Numbered from the stretch's first letter, positions 40,516 to 50,159 are shown. The stretch is DNA of 64,000 nt from Burkholderiales bacterium (GCA_020854105.1 JADZGB010000044.1:1-64000), one strand, 5' to 3'. Translations and numbers: made by a program. The notes: a model not told the origin generated them from the sequence alone.

Positions 40516-40532
40516 GCGGCGCTGGTCCTCAT
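40512..40532 (-). other. Mini-ORF abutting cheR, imperfect duplication of its start
   Basis: ATG followed by five codons (MRTSAA) and TGA, the TGA overlapping the cheR ATG (ATGA). The DNA GAGGACCAGCGCCGCAT is a near copy of the adjoining cheR start GAGAACCAGCGCAGTAC. It may be a duplication remnant or a translational coupling device for cheR. The GAGGA inside it also serves as Shine-Dalgarno for cheR. Confidence 0.5.
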
Positions 40533-40585
40533 GCGGCCCCGATTCCCGGATTCATTCCTGCCGAAAGCGTCGTACGCGTACGGTA

Positions 40586-40603
40586 CCGGCCGTCATCGGC
40601 CGG
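40586..40603 (-). other. GC-rich hairpin between cheW and cheR
   Basis: CCGGCCG-TCAT-CGGCCGG, a perfect 7-bp stem with tetraloop in the 119-bp gap between cheW and cheR, without a T tract. It could be an mRNA stabilising or processing element that separates upstream and downstream parts of the operon. Confidence 0.45.
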
Positions 40604-40634
40604 AATCCGCGCGCATGCGAGTCGGGCGCCTGTT

Positions 40635-41129
40635 CTATGCGGCGAGCGGCTGCTGATCGACGAGCGCCATGTCCGGGTGCGTCATGAGGCGCTCGATGTC
40701 CACCAGGATGATCATCCGGTCGTCGAGCGAACCCAGGCCGAGGATGTAGGCGGTGTCCACGGCAGCACCGAGCTGCGGCGCGGGCCGGATCTGCTCCCCA
40801 TCCAGGGTAATCACGTCGGATACGCTGTCGACGACGATCCCGACCACGCGGTCGGCGATATTGAGGATGATGACTACGGTGAATTCGTTGTACTCGACAT
40901 TTCCGAGCGAGAACTTGATGCGCATATCCACGATCGGGACGATCAGGCCGCGAAGATTGATCACGCCCTTGATGAACTCGGGCGCGTGCGCAATGCTCGT
41001 GACGGTGTCGTAGCCGCGGATCTCCTGCACCTTGAGGATCTCGACGCCATACTCCTCGTCGCCGAGCGTGAAGGTGAGGAACTCACCGCTGCGCTGATTG
41101 CCGCCGATATGCTGCGTGCCGTCGCTCAT
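40635..41129 (-). CDS. cheW: CheW coupling protein
   Basis: A 164-residue CheW connecting receptors to CheA. Typical blocks are [43 protein letters not shown] and [11 protein letters not shown]. It starts at ATG 41129 with AGGAG 5 nt upstream; the open frame continues upstream, but the alternative start lacks a ribosome-binding site. It is the only free-standing cheW in the window; cluster 1 has CheV proteins instead. Confidence 0.97.
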   Translation of the reverse strand: MSDGTQHIGGNQRSGEFLTFTLGDEEYGVEILKVQEIRGYDTVTSIAHAPEFIKGVINLRGLIVPIVDMRIKFSLGNVEYNEFTVVIILNIADRVVGIVVDSVSDVITLDGEQIRPAPQLGAAVDTAYILGLGSLDDRMIILVDIERLMTHPDMALVDQQPLAA

Positions 41130-41193
41130 ATGCACTCCTGTTCGATTTCCTTTCCCGTTCTTTGCGGCGCAGGTGATCGCGCCGCATCGAGTC

Positions 41194-43314
41194 TCATGCG
41201 GCTTCCGCCAATCCATAGGCCACCCTTACCAGCGCCGCCACGTCGAGGATCAGCGCCACCCGGCCATCTCCCATGATGGTCGCGCCGGAGACGTAAGGCA
41301 CCTTGCGGTAGTTCGTCTCGAGGCTCTTGATGACCACCTGGTGCTGCCCGACCAGTTCGTCCACGGACAGTGCGACCTTCCCGCCCTCCGCTTCGAGAAT
41401 CACGATGATTCCCTGCTCCAGGCGCTCGACGCCGGACGGGATGTCGAGCAACCGGCTCAGCGACATCACCGTCAGATGCTCTCCGCGAACCTGAATGACT
41501 CGCGCAGCACCCTGGACCGTGTGGATCTCCGCGGCCTTCGGCTGCATCGACTCGACCACGAAACTCAACGGCAGGATGAACATCTCCGTGCCGACTGCGA
41601 TCGACATGCCGTCGAGGATGGCCAGCGTCAGCGGCAGGCGGATCGAGATGCGCGTGCCCTGACCGGTGACCGAGGACAGCTCCACCCGTCCCCCGGCCGC
41701 CTGAATGTTGCGCCTGACCACGTCCATCCCGACGCCGCGTCCGGACACATCGCTCACCACCTCGGCAGTGGAGAAACCGGGCTCGAAGATGAGCTGCCAG
41801 ACATCCTGATCGGACATGTCATCGCTGACCTGCATGCCGCGGCTGCGGGCCTTGGCCAGGATGCGCCTGCGGTCGAGGCCACCTCCATCGTCCACCACCT
41901 CGATGACGATGCTGCCGCCCTGATGGAAGGCGCGCAGCGTGATGGTGCCGATCTCCGGCTTGCCTGCAGCCTGGCGCGCCTCCGGGGATTCGATGCCGTG
42001 ATCGAGGCTGTTGCGTACCAGATGGGTGAGCGGATCCGCGATCTTCTCGATCACCCCCTTGTCGAGCTCCGTGCCCTCGCCGACCGTCTTCAGCTCGACC
42101 TGCTTGCCGAGCTTGGACGCGAGATCGTGCACCAGTCGCGGAAAGCGGCTGAACACGAAGGCGATCGGCAGCATCCGGATCGACATCACTGCCTCCTGCA
42201 GATCGCGGGTGTTGCGTTCGAGCTGGGCAAGACGCTGGGACAGGCGTCCGCACTGGAGAGGATCGAGCTGCGCGGAGGTCTGTGCCAGCATCGCCTGGGT
42301 GATGACCAGTTCCCCCACCAGATTGATGAGCTGGTCGACCTTCTCGACACTGACGCGGATGGAGGACGAGTCGCCGCCCGACATTGGTACCACCCTGGGT
42401 GCCGGGGCAATCGGGAGGGAAGTCGCGGACTTCGTCTGCGCTTGCAGCGGCACGACGACCCCTTCCGACGGAGCACCAGGGGCATCGGCGAAGAAGCCAA
42501 AGCCCCCGGATGCCTCCGCCGTGGGCGCCTGTGGCGCCTCGAAGAAGCCGTAGCCCGGATCCTCCTGCGGCGCACCGGGTGCGTCCGTGAAGAAGCCGAA
42601 GCCCTGGTCCGTCTCCGCGGCCATGTCATCGACCGGCTCGCCTCGACCGATCTCCAGTTCCTCGGGCTGGATCACGAACTGCATCAGCTCCTGCAGTTCG
42701 TCCGCACTCGCCCGCGCGGTCAGGACGAGCACCCAGGAACCCTTGCGCTTGCCGGCCTTGCCGCGTGCGCGCGCCGGTTCCGACAGGACCTCCAGAGTGC
42801 CCAGGCCACGCAGTTCCCCGAGCAGGTTGTCCACGACCTCCTGTGCGAGCGCGCCACGGAAGCGCACGCTGCGTCGCTCCAGCGGGGCCGGTCCCGCCAG
42901 AGCCGTGACCGGCACGGCGGCAGGCGCGCAGTCACCGCTGGCGAGTGCCTCGATGCGCGCACGTGCGGCCTCGGCGCTCGCCGGGTCGGCGCTCCCCTGG
43001 CCGCGATGCGCTGCCAGTTGCGAATGCAGGATGTCGCCACCGGCCAGCAGCGCGTCTACCATCGGCCGGGTCGGCTGCAGTTCCTGCTTGCGCAAGCGGT
43101 CGAGCAGGGTCTCCAGCGCGTGCGTGAGTTCGGCCACGTCTCTGAACCCGAACGTGGCCGCACCGCCCTTGATGGAGTGCGCGGCACGGAAGATGGCGTT
43201 GAGCTGCTCGGCATCCGGTTCGGCCAGATCCAGAGACAGCAGGAGACTCTCCAGACTTTCCAGGTGCTCGTTCGCTTCCTCGAAGAACACCGCGTGGAAC
43301 TGGCTGACGTCCAT
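41194..43314 (-). CDS. cheA: CheA histidine kinase (cluster 2)
   Basis: A 706-residue CheA. The HPt His46 is in [17 protein letters not shown] long middle region (about 130-330) includes a P2-like domain and a linker carrying three phenylalanine-rich repeats ([32 protein letters not shown]). Dimerisation, ATPase ([33 protein letters not shown]) and CheW-like domains follow. It is clearly a different subfamily from the cluster 1 kinase. It sits between cheY and cheW in the operon. Confidence 0.97.
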   Translation of the reverse strand: MDVSQFHAVFFEEANEHLESLESLLLSLDLAEPDAEQLNAIFRAAHSIKGGAATFGFRDVAELTHALETLLDRLRKQELQPTRPMVDALLAGGDILHSQLAAHRGQGSADPASAEAARARIEALASGDCAPAAVPVTALAGPAPLERRSVRFRGALAQEVVDNLLGELRGLGTLEVLSEPARARGKAGKRKGSWVLVLTARASADELQELMQFVIQPEELEIGRGEPVDDMAAETDQGFGFFTDAPGAPQEDPGYGFFEAPQAPTAEASGGFGFFADAPGAPSEGVVVPLQAQTKSATSLPIAPAPRVVPMSGGDSSSIRVSVEKVDQLINLVGELVITQAMLAQTSAQLDPLQCGRLSQRLAQLERNTRDLQEAVMSIRMLPIAFVFSRFPRLVHDLASKLGKQVELKTVGEGTELDKGVIEKIADPLTHLVRNSLDHGIESPEARQAAGKPEIGTITLRAFHQGGSIVIEVVDDGGGLDRRRILAKARSRGMQVSDDMSDQDVWQLIFEPGFSTAEVVSDVSGRGVGMDVVRRNIQAAGGRVELSSVTGQGTRISIRLPLTLAILDGMSIAVGTEMFILPLSFVVESMQPKAAEIHTVQGAARVIQVRGEHLTVMSLSRLLDIPSGVERLEQGIIVILEAEGGKVALSVDELVGQHQVVIKSLETNYRKVPYVSGATIMGDGRVALILDVAALVRVAYGLAEAA

Positions 43315-43329
43315 GTCTGCCGCCCGGAC

Positions 43330-43695
43330 TCAGCCCAGTACCTTCTTGACAACCTCCAGGAGCTTGGGCGGATCGAACGGCTTGACCAGCCATCCGGTCG
43401 CGCCCGCTGCCTTGCCCTGCTGCTTCATCCCGTCGCTGGCCTCCGTGGTGAGCACCAGGATCGGCGCCGCCTTGTATTGAGGCAGCGCGCGCAGCGACTT
43501 GATCAGGGTCAGGCCATCCATGCGCGGCATGTTCTGGTCGGTGAGAACCAGATCGACGGTGCCGGCCTTCGCCTTGTCCAGGCCGTCCTGGCCGTCCACC
43601 GCCTCGACCACCCGGTAACCCGCGCTGTTGAGCGTGAAGGCCACCATCTGACGGATCGAGGCCGAATCATCCACTGTAAGAACCGTCTTTCCCAC
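43330..43695 (-). CDS. cheY: CheY-like response regulator (cluster 2)
   Basis: A 121-residue receiver with the acidic pair Asp9/Asp10 (LTVDDSAS), acceptor Asp53 (LTDQNMPRMDGL), Thr in LVLTTEASDGM and Lys in GWLVKPFDPPKL. It differs clearly from cluster 1 CheY (no SDWNMPNM) and is more like the CheY of receptor-array or phosphate-sink type. Gaps to its neighbours are 12-15 bp, firmly inside the operon. Confidence 0.96.
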   Translation of the reverse strand: MGKTVLTVDDSASIRQMVAFTLNSAGYRVVEAVDGQDGLDKAKAGTVDLVLTDQNMPRMDGLTLIKSLRALPQYKAAPILVLTTEASDGMKQQGKAAGATGWLVKPFDPPKLLEVVKKVLG

Positions 43696-43707
43696 GGTGT
43701 CCTCCCG

Positions 43708-44871
43708 TCAAAACAGATCAATCTCGCCAGCGCCAACGTCGGATTGGCTGACTGGATTTCGTGCCGTCATGCTGCGCGCCTGCTCGGGCACGGCACTCAG
43801 GTCCCCATTCCCCTCCCGTGCGCGCGCCAGAGAACCGACGATCAGTTCGACCGCGTTCGCGCGCCGCTGCACGTGTTCGAGCAGCTGCGTGGTGATGTCC
43901 TGGAACTGCAGACGCCGCACCGAATCGTCGACGTCCTGCGTGAGGCTCCGGGCCAAGCCGCCGATCTCGTCCACGAGCTGGGCGACCCCCGTGTTGACCG
44001 CGGCGATCTCCTGCATGGTCGTCTCGACGCGCGCCTTTGCTGTCAGGGCGAAGTTCATGTCAGTCGATGCCATGCGGTTGATGTCGTCCTCGGTTTCGTG
44101 GATCGACACTTCGACCCGGTGCATGTGCGTGCGGATCTCGCTGCTGAACTGGCTGGTGCGTCCCGACAGATCGCGCACCGCGTCGGCGACCACGGCGAAT
44201 CCGCGACCCGCCTCGCCCGCGCGCGCTGCCTCGATCGCGGCATTGAGAGCCAGCAGATTGGTCTGCTTGGCGATGCTTTCGATCTCGCCCAGGATCTTCT
44301 TCACGTCGCCCAACTGAGTCTTCACACCGTCGATCCTTTCCACGAGAACCATGCCAGTACGGCTGGAGTTGATGGTGCTGTCCACGAAGGAGCGCAGTGT
44401 CTCTTCGGTGTCCTTCACGAAGCGCTCGAAGGTGACGTCCGTGCCGCCTTCACGCACCTGGCCGGTGGCCGCGCGCAGCGCGAGGTCGCGCTGCCGGCCG
44501 GACTGGTCTGCCATTGCGTGGAAGGACTGGACGAGTCCGGAGATGGCATCGCCAAGGATCTGCCTGACCCGCTCCACGTCGGCGCGGATCATGGTGAACT
44601 GCTCGACGAGCTCCGCGTGGCAGAGGTCCGTCCCTGCCGGGCAAGGGGGTATCTGACCGGCCGCACGCTCCTGGTCCACCGAGGCCTGGACCGCATTGGC
44701 CTTCGCCCAGCGCCACACCAGCATTGCCCAGACCGAGGCGGTGGCGAACATCGCCAGCGCGACGGCCACACGTGCGGATGCGGGGACGAGCAGCAGAAAG
44801 CCGATCAGTGTGAGAGCGCTGGCAGCGACACCCTGCAACAGGGTGCGGCGCGAAGGTTCGGAGGGACGCAA
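43708..44871 (-). CDS. Chemoreceptor (MCP) without periplasmic domain, CheZ-like tail
   Basis: A 387-residue receptor. Two N-terminal transmembrane helices (about 12-31 and 34-53) form a hairpin with almost no periplasmic loop, so sensing is probably cytoplasmic or membrane-based. The signalling hairpin tip is [24 protein letters not shown] (trimmed). Near the C-terminus, residues 321-330 ([10 protein letters not shown]) match the CheZ catalytic helix (DFQDLTGQ), with a D325-x-x-x-Q329 pair. The protein ends VGAGEIDLF instead of a receptor pentapeptide. It is the first gene of cluster 2, behind a sigma-28-like promoter. Confidence 0.88.
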   Translation of the reverse strand: MRPSEPSRRTLLQGVAASALTLIGFLLLVPASARVAVALAMFATASVWAMLVWRWAKANAVQASVDQERAAGQIPPCPAGTDLCHAELVEQFTMIRADVERVRQILGDAISGLVQSFHAMADQSGRQRDLALRAATGQVREGGTDVTFERFVKDTEETLRSFVDSTINSSRTGMVLVERIDGVKTQLGDVKKILGEIESIAKQTNLLALNAAIEAARAGEAGRGFAVVADAVRDLSGRTSQFSSEIRTHMHRVEVSIHETEDDINRMASTDMNFALTAKARVETTMQEIAAVNTGVAQLVDEIGGLARSLTQDVDDSVRRLQFQDITTQLLEHVQRRANAVELIVGSLARAREGNGDLSAVPEQARSMTARNPVSQSDVGAGEIDLF

Positions 44872-44935
44872 GCTATTGTTCTCGTGATGCTCGTGTGGTC
44901 GGGTCCGATCGCAGGGACGCGACGTGACGAGCCCA

Positions 44936-44963
44936 TTAACGACGCTGCGCGAATCGAACTTTA
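44936..44963 (-). promoter_or_regulatory. Sigma-28 (FliA) type promoter for chemotaxis cluster 2
   Basis: On the minus strand TAAAGTTC (44956-44963), 12-nt spacer, GTCGTTAA (44936-44943). Matches to TAAAGTTT-N11-GCCGATAA are 7/8 and 6/8, with one extra spacer base. It lies 64 bp before the receptor ATG in the 167-bp relA-mcp gap. Confidence 0.65.
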
Positions 44964-45015
44964 GGCAGGCGCCCGGGAGGCGAAGGGATCAGGAATTACC
45001 TGGGGAACTGCCGGT

Positions 45016-45036
45016 CCGCCCCCAGGCTCGGGGCGG
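45016..45036 (-). terminator. GC hairpin after relA
   Basis: CCGCCCC / GGGGCGG, 7-bp perfect stem with a 7-nt loop, directly after the relA stop codon. There is no T run, so it may only stabilise the relA 3' end or assist Rho-dependent termination. Confidence 0.4.
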
Positions 45037-45038
45037 TA

Positions 45039-47249
45039 TCAGCGCCGGCGAGCAGCCACCACCCCGGGCAGGTCGCGAACCAGGCGCAGCAGCGGCGACA
45101 GTTGCGCCGTGCCATTCACCTCGACGGAGAACGAATGCCTGCTGACATGTGAACGCGTGATGGTGCGCGCGGCCAGCACGCGCACGCGCTCCTTCGCCAG
45201 CACCTCGAGCAGGGCGTGCAGGACGTCCGTGTCGGGCGCGCTCTCGACCTCGATATCGACGGGGAAGCGACCGACTGCAGCGTCCGCGCTCCATTGCGCA
45301 TCGATCAGCCGCTCGTCCGGCAAGCGTTCGACGTTGGAACAGTCGCGCCGGTGCACGGAAACACCCTTGCCGCGCGTGATGAAGCCAATGATCGGATCGG
45401 GCGGAACCGGCTTGCAGCAGCGCGCGAGTCCGGTGAGCAGCTTGTCCACCCCCACTACCAGAATGCTGTCGGTTTCGCCGCGCGGCTGTTCGGAGAGCAG
45501 GGGCGTGGGCGCCTGGACGGGAGCAGCGGACTCAACCGTCGGCGATGAGACCGCCTGCACCGCCTGGGTGATGGCACGCCCGCCCAGTTCCCCACGGCCC
45601 ACCGCAGCGAACATCTCCTCCACCCTGGCATGACCCAGATGACCGGCGAGCCGATCGAGCGCCAGCGCGGTCCTTCCTTCACGCTGCAGGATCTTCTCCA
45701 CGACCTGGCGGCCCTGCGCGATGGCGGTCTCCAGATTCTGGCTGTTGAACCACTGCCGGACCTTGCTCCGCGCGCGCGAGCTGTGGATGTAGCCCAAGTC
45801 GGAATTGAGCCAGTCGCGGCTGGGCCCACCGCTGCTTGCCGTGATGATCTCCACCGTGGCCCCGCTGTCCAGCGCATGGGTCAGGGGAACCATGCGGCCG
45901 TCGACCTTCGCACCCCGGCAGCGGTGGCCCAGCTCCGAGTGCACGTGGTAGGCGAAGTCCACCGGGGTCGAGCCGGCTGGAAGGTCTATCACGCGCCCCT
46001 GCGGAGTGAGCACGTAGACCGTATCCTCGAACAGGTCGTTGCGGAAGTGCTCGGCCAGATCGGCAACGTTGGCCAGCCCTTCGCGCCACTCGAGGATCTG
46101 GCGCAGCCAGGCGACGCGTTCGTCGAAGCGCGTATCGCCCTGCCCGCGCCCGCGCTGCTCCTTGTAGCGCCAATGCGAGGCCACACCGTACTCGCCGTGC
46201 CGGTGCATCTCGTGCGTGCGAATCTGCACCTCGAGCACCTTGGTGTCCGGGCCCACGACCGCGGTGTGCAGCGAGCGGTAGCTGTTCGGCTTGGGCTTGG
46301 CGATGTAGTCGTCGAACTCTCGTGGCAGCGGCGTCCAGATGCTGTGCACCAGCCCGAGCACCGCGTAGCAGTCCTTCACGTCATTAACCAGCACGCGCAC
46401 GCCGCGGATGTCGAAGAGCTCCGACAGGGACAGATCCTTGCGCGCCAGCTTGCGGTAGATGCTGTAGATGTGCTTGGGCCGCCCGGTGACCTCGCCCGCT
46501 ATCCCGGCCGCCGCGAGTTCCTCGCGCAGGCGCGCGATCACCTCGGCGATGAAGCGCTCGCGATCTGCGCGCTTCTCGTCGAGCTGGCGCGCGATGGTAC
46601 GGTACAGATCGGGCGAGGAACAGCGAAAGGCGAGATCTTCCAGTTCCCACTTGAGCTGCCACACGCCGAGCCGATTCGCCAGGGGCGCGAACACGTCGAA
46701 GGTATCGCGTGCGGCGGCCTGCCGCGCCGGCTCATCGGCCTGCGCCGCGAGATAGCGCAGGCGCCGGGTCTGGTCGGCGAGCGCGATCAGCACGACACGG
46801 ATGTCCTGAACCATCGCCAGCAGCATCTTGCGCAGCGATTCGAGCTGCGCCGCCCGCTCCTCCGGCCGGCTCGCACCTTCGACCTTGCGCCGCAGCCCAC
46901 GCATCTGCGCCATGCGACCAATGCCCTCGACCAGCCGCCCCACGCCCGCGCCCATCACCGCGCTCACGCGCTCGCTCGCAGCCGCCCCCAGCTCGGCGGC
47001 TCCACCCAGGACTGCGGCGGCGAGCGTCTCCGCATCCATGTGCAGCGTGGCGAGGATGCCGGCGACCTGACACCAGTGCGCAGTTGCGGACTCACCCTCG
47101 ACAGCGAGTTCGACCGGATACAGCGCCTGTGCCAGCGCGAGGGCCTGCCGCAGCGCAGGCAGGTCGCCTGGAGCCACCTGCGCCTCCATCTGTTCGAGCC
47201 ACGCCTCTGTCCCCCACTCGGAGAGTGCTTCGCGAACCTGCGCGGTCAT
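45039..47249 (-). CDS. relA: RelA (p)ppGpp synthetase
   Basis: A 736-residue long RSH protein: pseudo-hydrolase (1-190), synthetase (about 230-350; PREFDDYIAKPKPNSYRSLHTAVVG), TGS (EDTVYVLTPQGRVIDLPAGSTPVDFAYHVH), helical, zinc-finger-like (LARCCKPVPPDPIIGF) and ACT domains. Two points favour RelA over SpoT/Rel: the hydrolase HD motif is lost (AETLAAAVLGGAAELG) and the synthetase charge motif is acidic (EFDD). It therefore makes but should not degrade (p)ppGpp in response to uncharged tRNA on ribosomes. A SpoT must exist elsewhere. Confidence 0.96.
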   Translation of the reverse strand: MTAQVREALSEWGTEAWLEQMEAQVAPGDLPALRQALALAQALYPVELAVEGESATAHWCQVAGILATLHMDAETLAAAVLGGAAELGAAASERVSAVMGAGVGRLVEGIGRMAQMRGLRRKVEGASRPEERAAQLESLRKMLLAMVQDIRVVLIALADQTRRLRYLAAQADEPARQAAARDTFDVFAPLANRLGVWQLKWELEDLAFRCSSPDLYRTIARQLDEKRADRERFIAEVIARLREELAAAGIAGEVTGRPKHIYSIYRKLARKDLSLSELFDIRGVRVLVNDVKDCYAVLGLVHSIWTPLPREFDDYIAKPKPNSYRSLHTAVVGPDTKVLEVQIRTHEMHRHGEYGVASHWRYKEQRGRGQGDTRFDERVAWLRQILEWREGLANVADLAEHFRNDLFEDTVYVLTPQGRVIDLPAGSTPVDFAYHVHSELGHRCRGAKVDGRMVPLTHALDSGATVEIITASSGGPSRDWLNSDLGYIHSSRARSKVRQWFNSQNLETAIAQGRQVVEKILQREGRTALALDRLAGHLGHARVEEMFAAVGRGELGGRAITQAVQAVSSPTVESAAPVQAPTPLLSEQPRGETDSILVVGVDKLLTGLARCCKPVPPDPIIGFITRGKGVSVHRRDCSNVERLPDERLIDAQWSADAAVGRFPVDIEVESAPDTDVLHALLEVLAKERVRVLAARTITRSHVSRHSFSVEVNGTAQLSPLLRLVRDLPGVVAARRR

Positions 47250-47252
47250 GGT

Positions 47253-49595
47253 TCAGCGTCCCTGCCAGTAGCGGGCGCCCTTGGCACGCCAGGAATCGAC
47301 CACCGTCCCCGACGCCTGCAGCCGCAGATGGACCGCGCCATCCCGATCCGAGCGCCAGGTGCGCGCATTCGCCTGCTCGTAGCGCTGCAGCACCGCCTGG
47401 GCAGGATGCCCGAAGCGGTTGCGATAACCGACGGTGAAGATGGCGATGGCGGGTTGCACGTTGCGAAGGAAATCCTGGCCGGACGAAGTGGTGCTGCCGT
47501 GGTGGGGTGCGAGCAACATGTCGGCGCGCACGGCGGCGGCATCGCGACGCACGAGCGCACCTTCGGCCGCAGCTTCGATGTCGCCGCTCAGCAGCACGCT
47601 GCCATGCGCACTGCGCACGTGCAGCACGCAGCTGAGATCGTTGTCGCGGCGTCGCTGTTGATTATAGTCCGCGTCATCCGGGTGCAGCAGCGCGAACTCC
47701 ACGCCATCCCACGTCCAGCGCATGCCGCGAGTACAGCGCTCGCCGTAGCCGCGCGCGGACGACAGGACGCGCGCGACCGGAAGCGCAGCCAGGACGGAGG
47801 CCGCACCGCCCGAGTGATCGCGGTCGTCGTGGCTGATCACCAGGGCGTCGAGCCGGCGCACGCCGGTGCCGCGCAGGTGCGGCACGACGATGCGTGCACC
47901 AGCGTCGGTCTCGCCCCGGAACGACGGTCCGGCATCGTAGAGAAGCGCACGGCGGTGCGTGCGCACCAGCACTGCCTGCCCCTGGCCCACATCGAGCACG
48001 TCCAGCCACACCTCCCCGTGCAGGGGGCGGCCGGGGGGCAGGAGCATCAATGGCACGCAGGCCGTCAAGCCCAGCCAACGCGCGGGAAGACCCGCCGGCG
48101 CCAGGAGCCAGGCAACGCCTGCGAGTCCGAACGCCAGCACCCAGGGCGCCGGTGCGTGCCGGCTCCATGTCGCCAGCGGGTAGCCGGACAATGCCTCGAG
48201 CAGGAGCCAGGTCCACTGCATGAACTGCGCGGCCGCGCCGAGCAGCAGATCGCCGGGAACCAGCAGTCCGGCGAGGGTGACAGGCACCACGCCAAGGCTG
48301 ACCGCCGGTATGGCCACGGCATTGGCGATCGGCGAGATCAGCGAAACCTGCTGGAACAGCGCCAACAGCAGCGGAACGAGTCCCAGCGTGATCGCCCACT
48401 GGACGCGCCCCCACTGCGCGATCCAGTTGCCCGGACGCAACCGGCCGCCCGCCACATACAGAATGATCGACACCGCACCGAACGAGAGCCAGAACCCGGG
48501 CGACACGGCGGCCCAGGGATCGATGGCCACCACCACCAGCGCCGCCAGCGCGAGGGAGTCCCGGCCCCGGACCGGACGGCCCGACCAGAGTGCCGCGCCC
48601 ATCACCGCCATCATCAGCACGGTACGCTGCGCCGGCACGCCGAAGCCGGCCACCAGCGCATACCCTGCCCCGACTGCGATACCGGCGAGCATGGCGGCGC
48701 GTTGCGAGGGTATGCGCAGGGCGAGGCACGGTACGCGCGCCCATATGCGGCGCGTCAGTGCGAAGGCCATGGCCGCGAGCATGGTGATGTGCAGTCCGGA
48801 GATGCTCATCAGGTGGTTCACGCCGGTCGCACTGAACACCTGCCACTGGCGGGGCGCGATCGCGTCCTGATCACCGATGGCCAGTGCCGACAGCACGCCC
48901 GCGACGGGCACGCCGGCCAGATCGGACTGCAGCCGCGCACGCACCGCAGCGCGCAGGCGTTCCACCCAATAGCCGGGCCGGGGAACGGCGGCATCGAGCA
49001 GACGGGCAGGTGCCGGCCGCACGTAACCGACGGCGCGAATGCCGCGTTCGAGGTACCAGCGTTCGAGATCCGGGGAATGCGGATTGGCGGTCGCATGCGG
49101 GCGGCGCAGGCGAGCGGTCAGCTGCCAGCGCTGCCCGGGGCGCAGCTGCGTGGTCGCTGCACCGGAGCCGGCATACCAGGTGAGCGCGATGCGTCCGGGC
49201 ACCTGTGCCGAGGGCGTGGCCACTGCCTCGACATCGAACAGGAAACGCTGCGTGCCGTCCGCGTGCTGCTGCGGCATCCGGGCCACCACGCCACGCAAGC
49301 GGATGTCGCGGCCCTCCCATTCCTGCGCGAGCGCGTCGGCCAGCCGCACGTGGGCCCAGGCGGTCGCAACCAGGAATCCCGCACCTGCCCACCAGGCAAT
49401 CCACGTCCACCACCACAGGGTGCGCGGGACGAATCCGGCACGGCGCGACAGCAGCGCCAAGGCCGCCGCGGCCGGCAGCATCAGGTACGCCCACGCCAGC
49501 GCCGGGAGCTGCGCCTGCTGCTGGAGCCACCAGGCGCCGGCGACGAAGGCCATCGCGGGTGCGCCCATGCTCTGCGCCTGCGTCGGTCCAGGCAT
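47253..49595 (-). CDS. comEC: ComEC/Rec2 DNA-uptake channel protein
   Basis: A 780-residue inner-membrane protein: N-terminal DUF4131 region, a multi-span competence domain (SATGVNHLMSISGLHITMLAAMAFAL is its signature), and a C-terminal metallo-beta-lactamase-like domain (DVGQGQAVLVRTHRRALLYDAG; ISHDDRDHSGGAASVL). It translocates single-stranded DNA during natural transformation. The start is ATG 49595 (or ATG 49568), only 12 bp from the divergent DUF2062 gene. Stop and relA start are 3 bp apart. Confidence 0.95.
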   Translation of the reverse strand: MPGPTQAQSMGAPAMAFVAGAWWLQQQAQLPALAWAYLMLPAAAALALLSRRAGFVPRTLWWWTWIAWWAGAGFLVATAWAHVRLADALAQEWEGRDIRLRGVVARMPQQHADGTQRFLFDVEAVATPSAQVPGRIALTWYAGSGAATTQLRPGQRWQLTARLRRPHATANPHSPDLERWYLERGIRAVGYVRPAPARLLDAAVPRPGYWVERLRAAVRARLQSDLAGVPVAGVLSALAIGDQDAIAPRQWQVFSATGVNHLMSISGLHITMLAAMAFALTRRIWARVPCLALRIPSQRAAMLAGIAVGAGYALVAGFGVPAQRTVLMMAVMGAALWSGRPVRGRDSLALAALVVVAIDPWAAVSPGFWLSFGAVSIILYVAGGRLRPGNWIAQWGRVQWAITLGLVPLLLALFQQVSLISPIANAVAIPAVSLGVVPVTLAGLLVPGDLLLGAAAQFMQWTWLLLEALSGYPLATWSRHAPAPWVLAFGLAGVAWLLAPAGLPARWLGLTACVPLMLLPPGRPLHGEVWLDVLDVGQGQAVLVRTHRRALLYDAGPSFRGETDAGARIVVPHLRGTGVRRLDALVISHDDRDHSGGAASVLAALPVARVLSSARGYGERCTRGMRWTWDGVEFALLHPDDADYNQQRRRDNDLSCVLHVRSAHGSVLLSGDIEAAAEGALVRRDAAAVRADMLLAPHHGSTTSSGQDFLRNVQPAIAIFTVGYRNRFGHPAQAVLQRYEQANARTWRSDRDGAVHLRLQASGTVVDSWRAKGARYWQGR

Positions 49596-49607
49596 TACAC
49601 TACCGTG

Positions 49608-50153
49608 ATGCCACGCAAGCACTTCCGCAGGTTCCTCCCCAGCCACGAATCGATCAAGGGCAACCGCTACATCGCGTTCTTCGGCACCGCCCTGCACCAT
49701 CACAACCTCTGGCACCTCAACCGGCGATCGGTGGCAGGCGGTGTAGCGGTCGGCCTGTTCTGCGGCCTCATTCCCGGGCCGCTGCAGATGATCAGTGCAG
49801 CCGTGATGGCGGTCGTGCTGCGCGTGAACCTGCCGGTCGCCGTCCTCGGCACCTGGTATACCAACCCGTTCACGATCGTGCCCCTCTACTTCATCGCCTA
49901 CAAGCTGGGCATGTACCTCACCGGCCACAGCCCGCGCAGCCTGGCCGTACCGGAACTGGACCTGAACTTCTCCAACATGGCCGAGTGGACGTCCATGCTT
50001 ATGGCATGGATCACGGCAATGGGCAAGCCCTTTCTGCTCGGCCTGCTGCTGCTGGCCGCGATCATGGCGGTGCTGGGATATTTCGCCGTGCTGCTCGCCT
50101 GGCGGATCTACGTCAACCTCGCATGGCGCAGGCGGTGGCGCATGCGCCTGTAG
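49608..50153 (+). CDS. DUF2062 membrane protein
   Basis: A 181-residue protein with basic N-terminus (MPRKHFRRFLPSHE) and three or four transmembrane segments. The DUF2062 hallmark is SVAGGVAVGLFCGLIPGPLQMISAAVMAVVLRVNLPVAVLGTWYTNPFT. Function is unknown in the family. It is divergent from comEC with a 12-bp gap and 6 bp from the convergent lolD stop, so it appears to be transcribed alone; the promoter must lie within comEC coding sequence. Confidence 0.92.
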   Translation: MPRKHFRRFLPSHESIKGNRYIAFFGTALHHHNLWHLNRRSVAGGVAVGLFCGLIPGPLQMISAAVMAVVLRVNLPVAVLGTWYTNPFTIVPLYFIAYKLGMYLTGHSPRSLAVPELDLNFSNMAEWTSMLMAWITAMGKPFLLGLLLLAAIMAVLGYFAVLLAWRIYVNLAWRRRWRMRL

Positions 50154-50159
50154 GCTGGT

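Noticed and set aside
41098-44964. 1,288-codon plus-strand frame
   Set aside because: Antisense to cheA2, cheY2 and mcp, which have clear family motifs; the product has no recognisable domain.
45630-50153. 1,507-codon open frame on the plus strand
   Set aside because: Most of it is antisense to relA and comEC; only the last 181 codons (from 49608) are the DUF2062 gene. The rest reflects high GC in codon position three.
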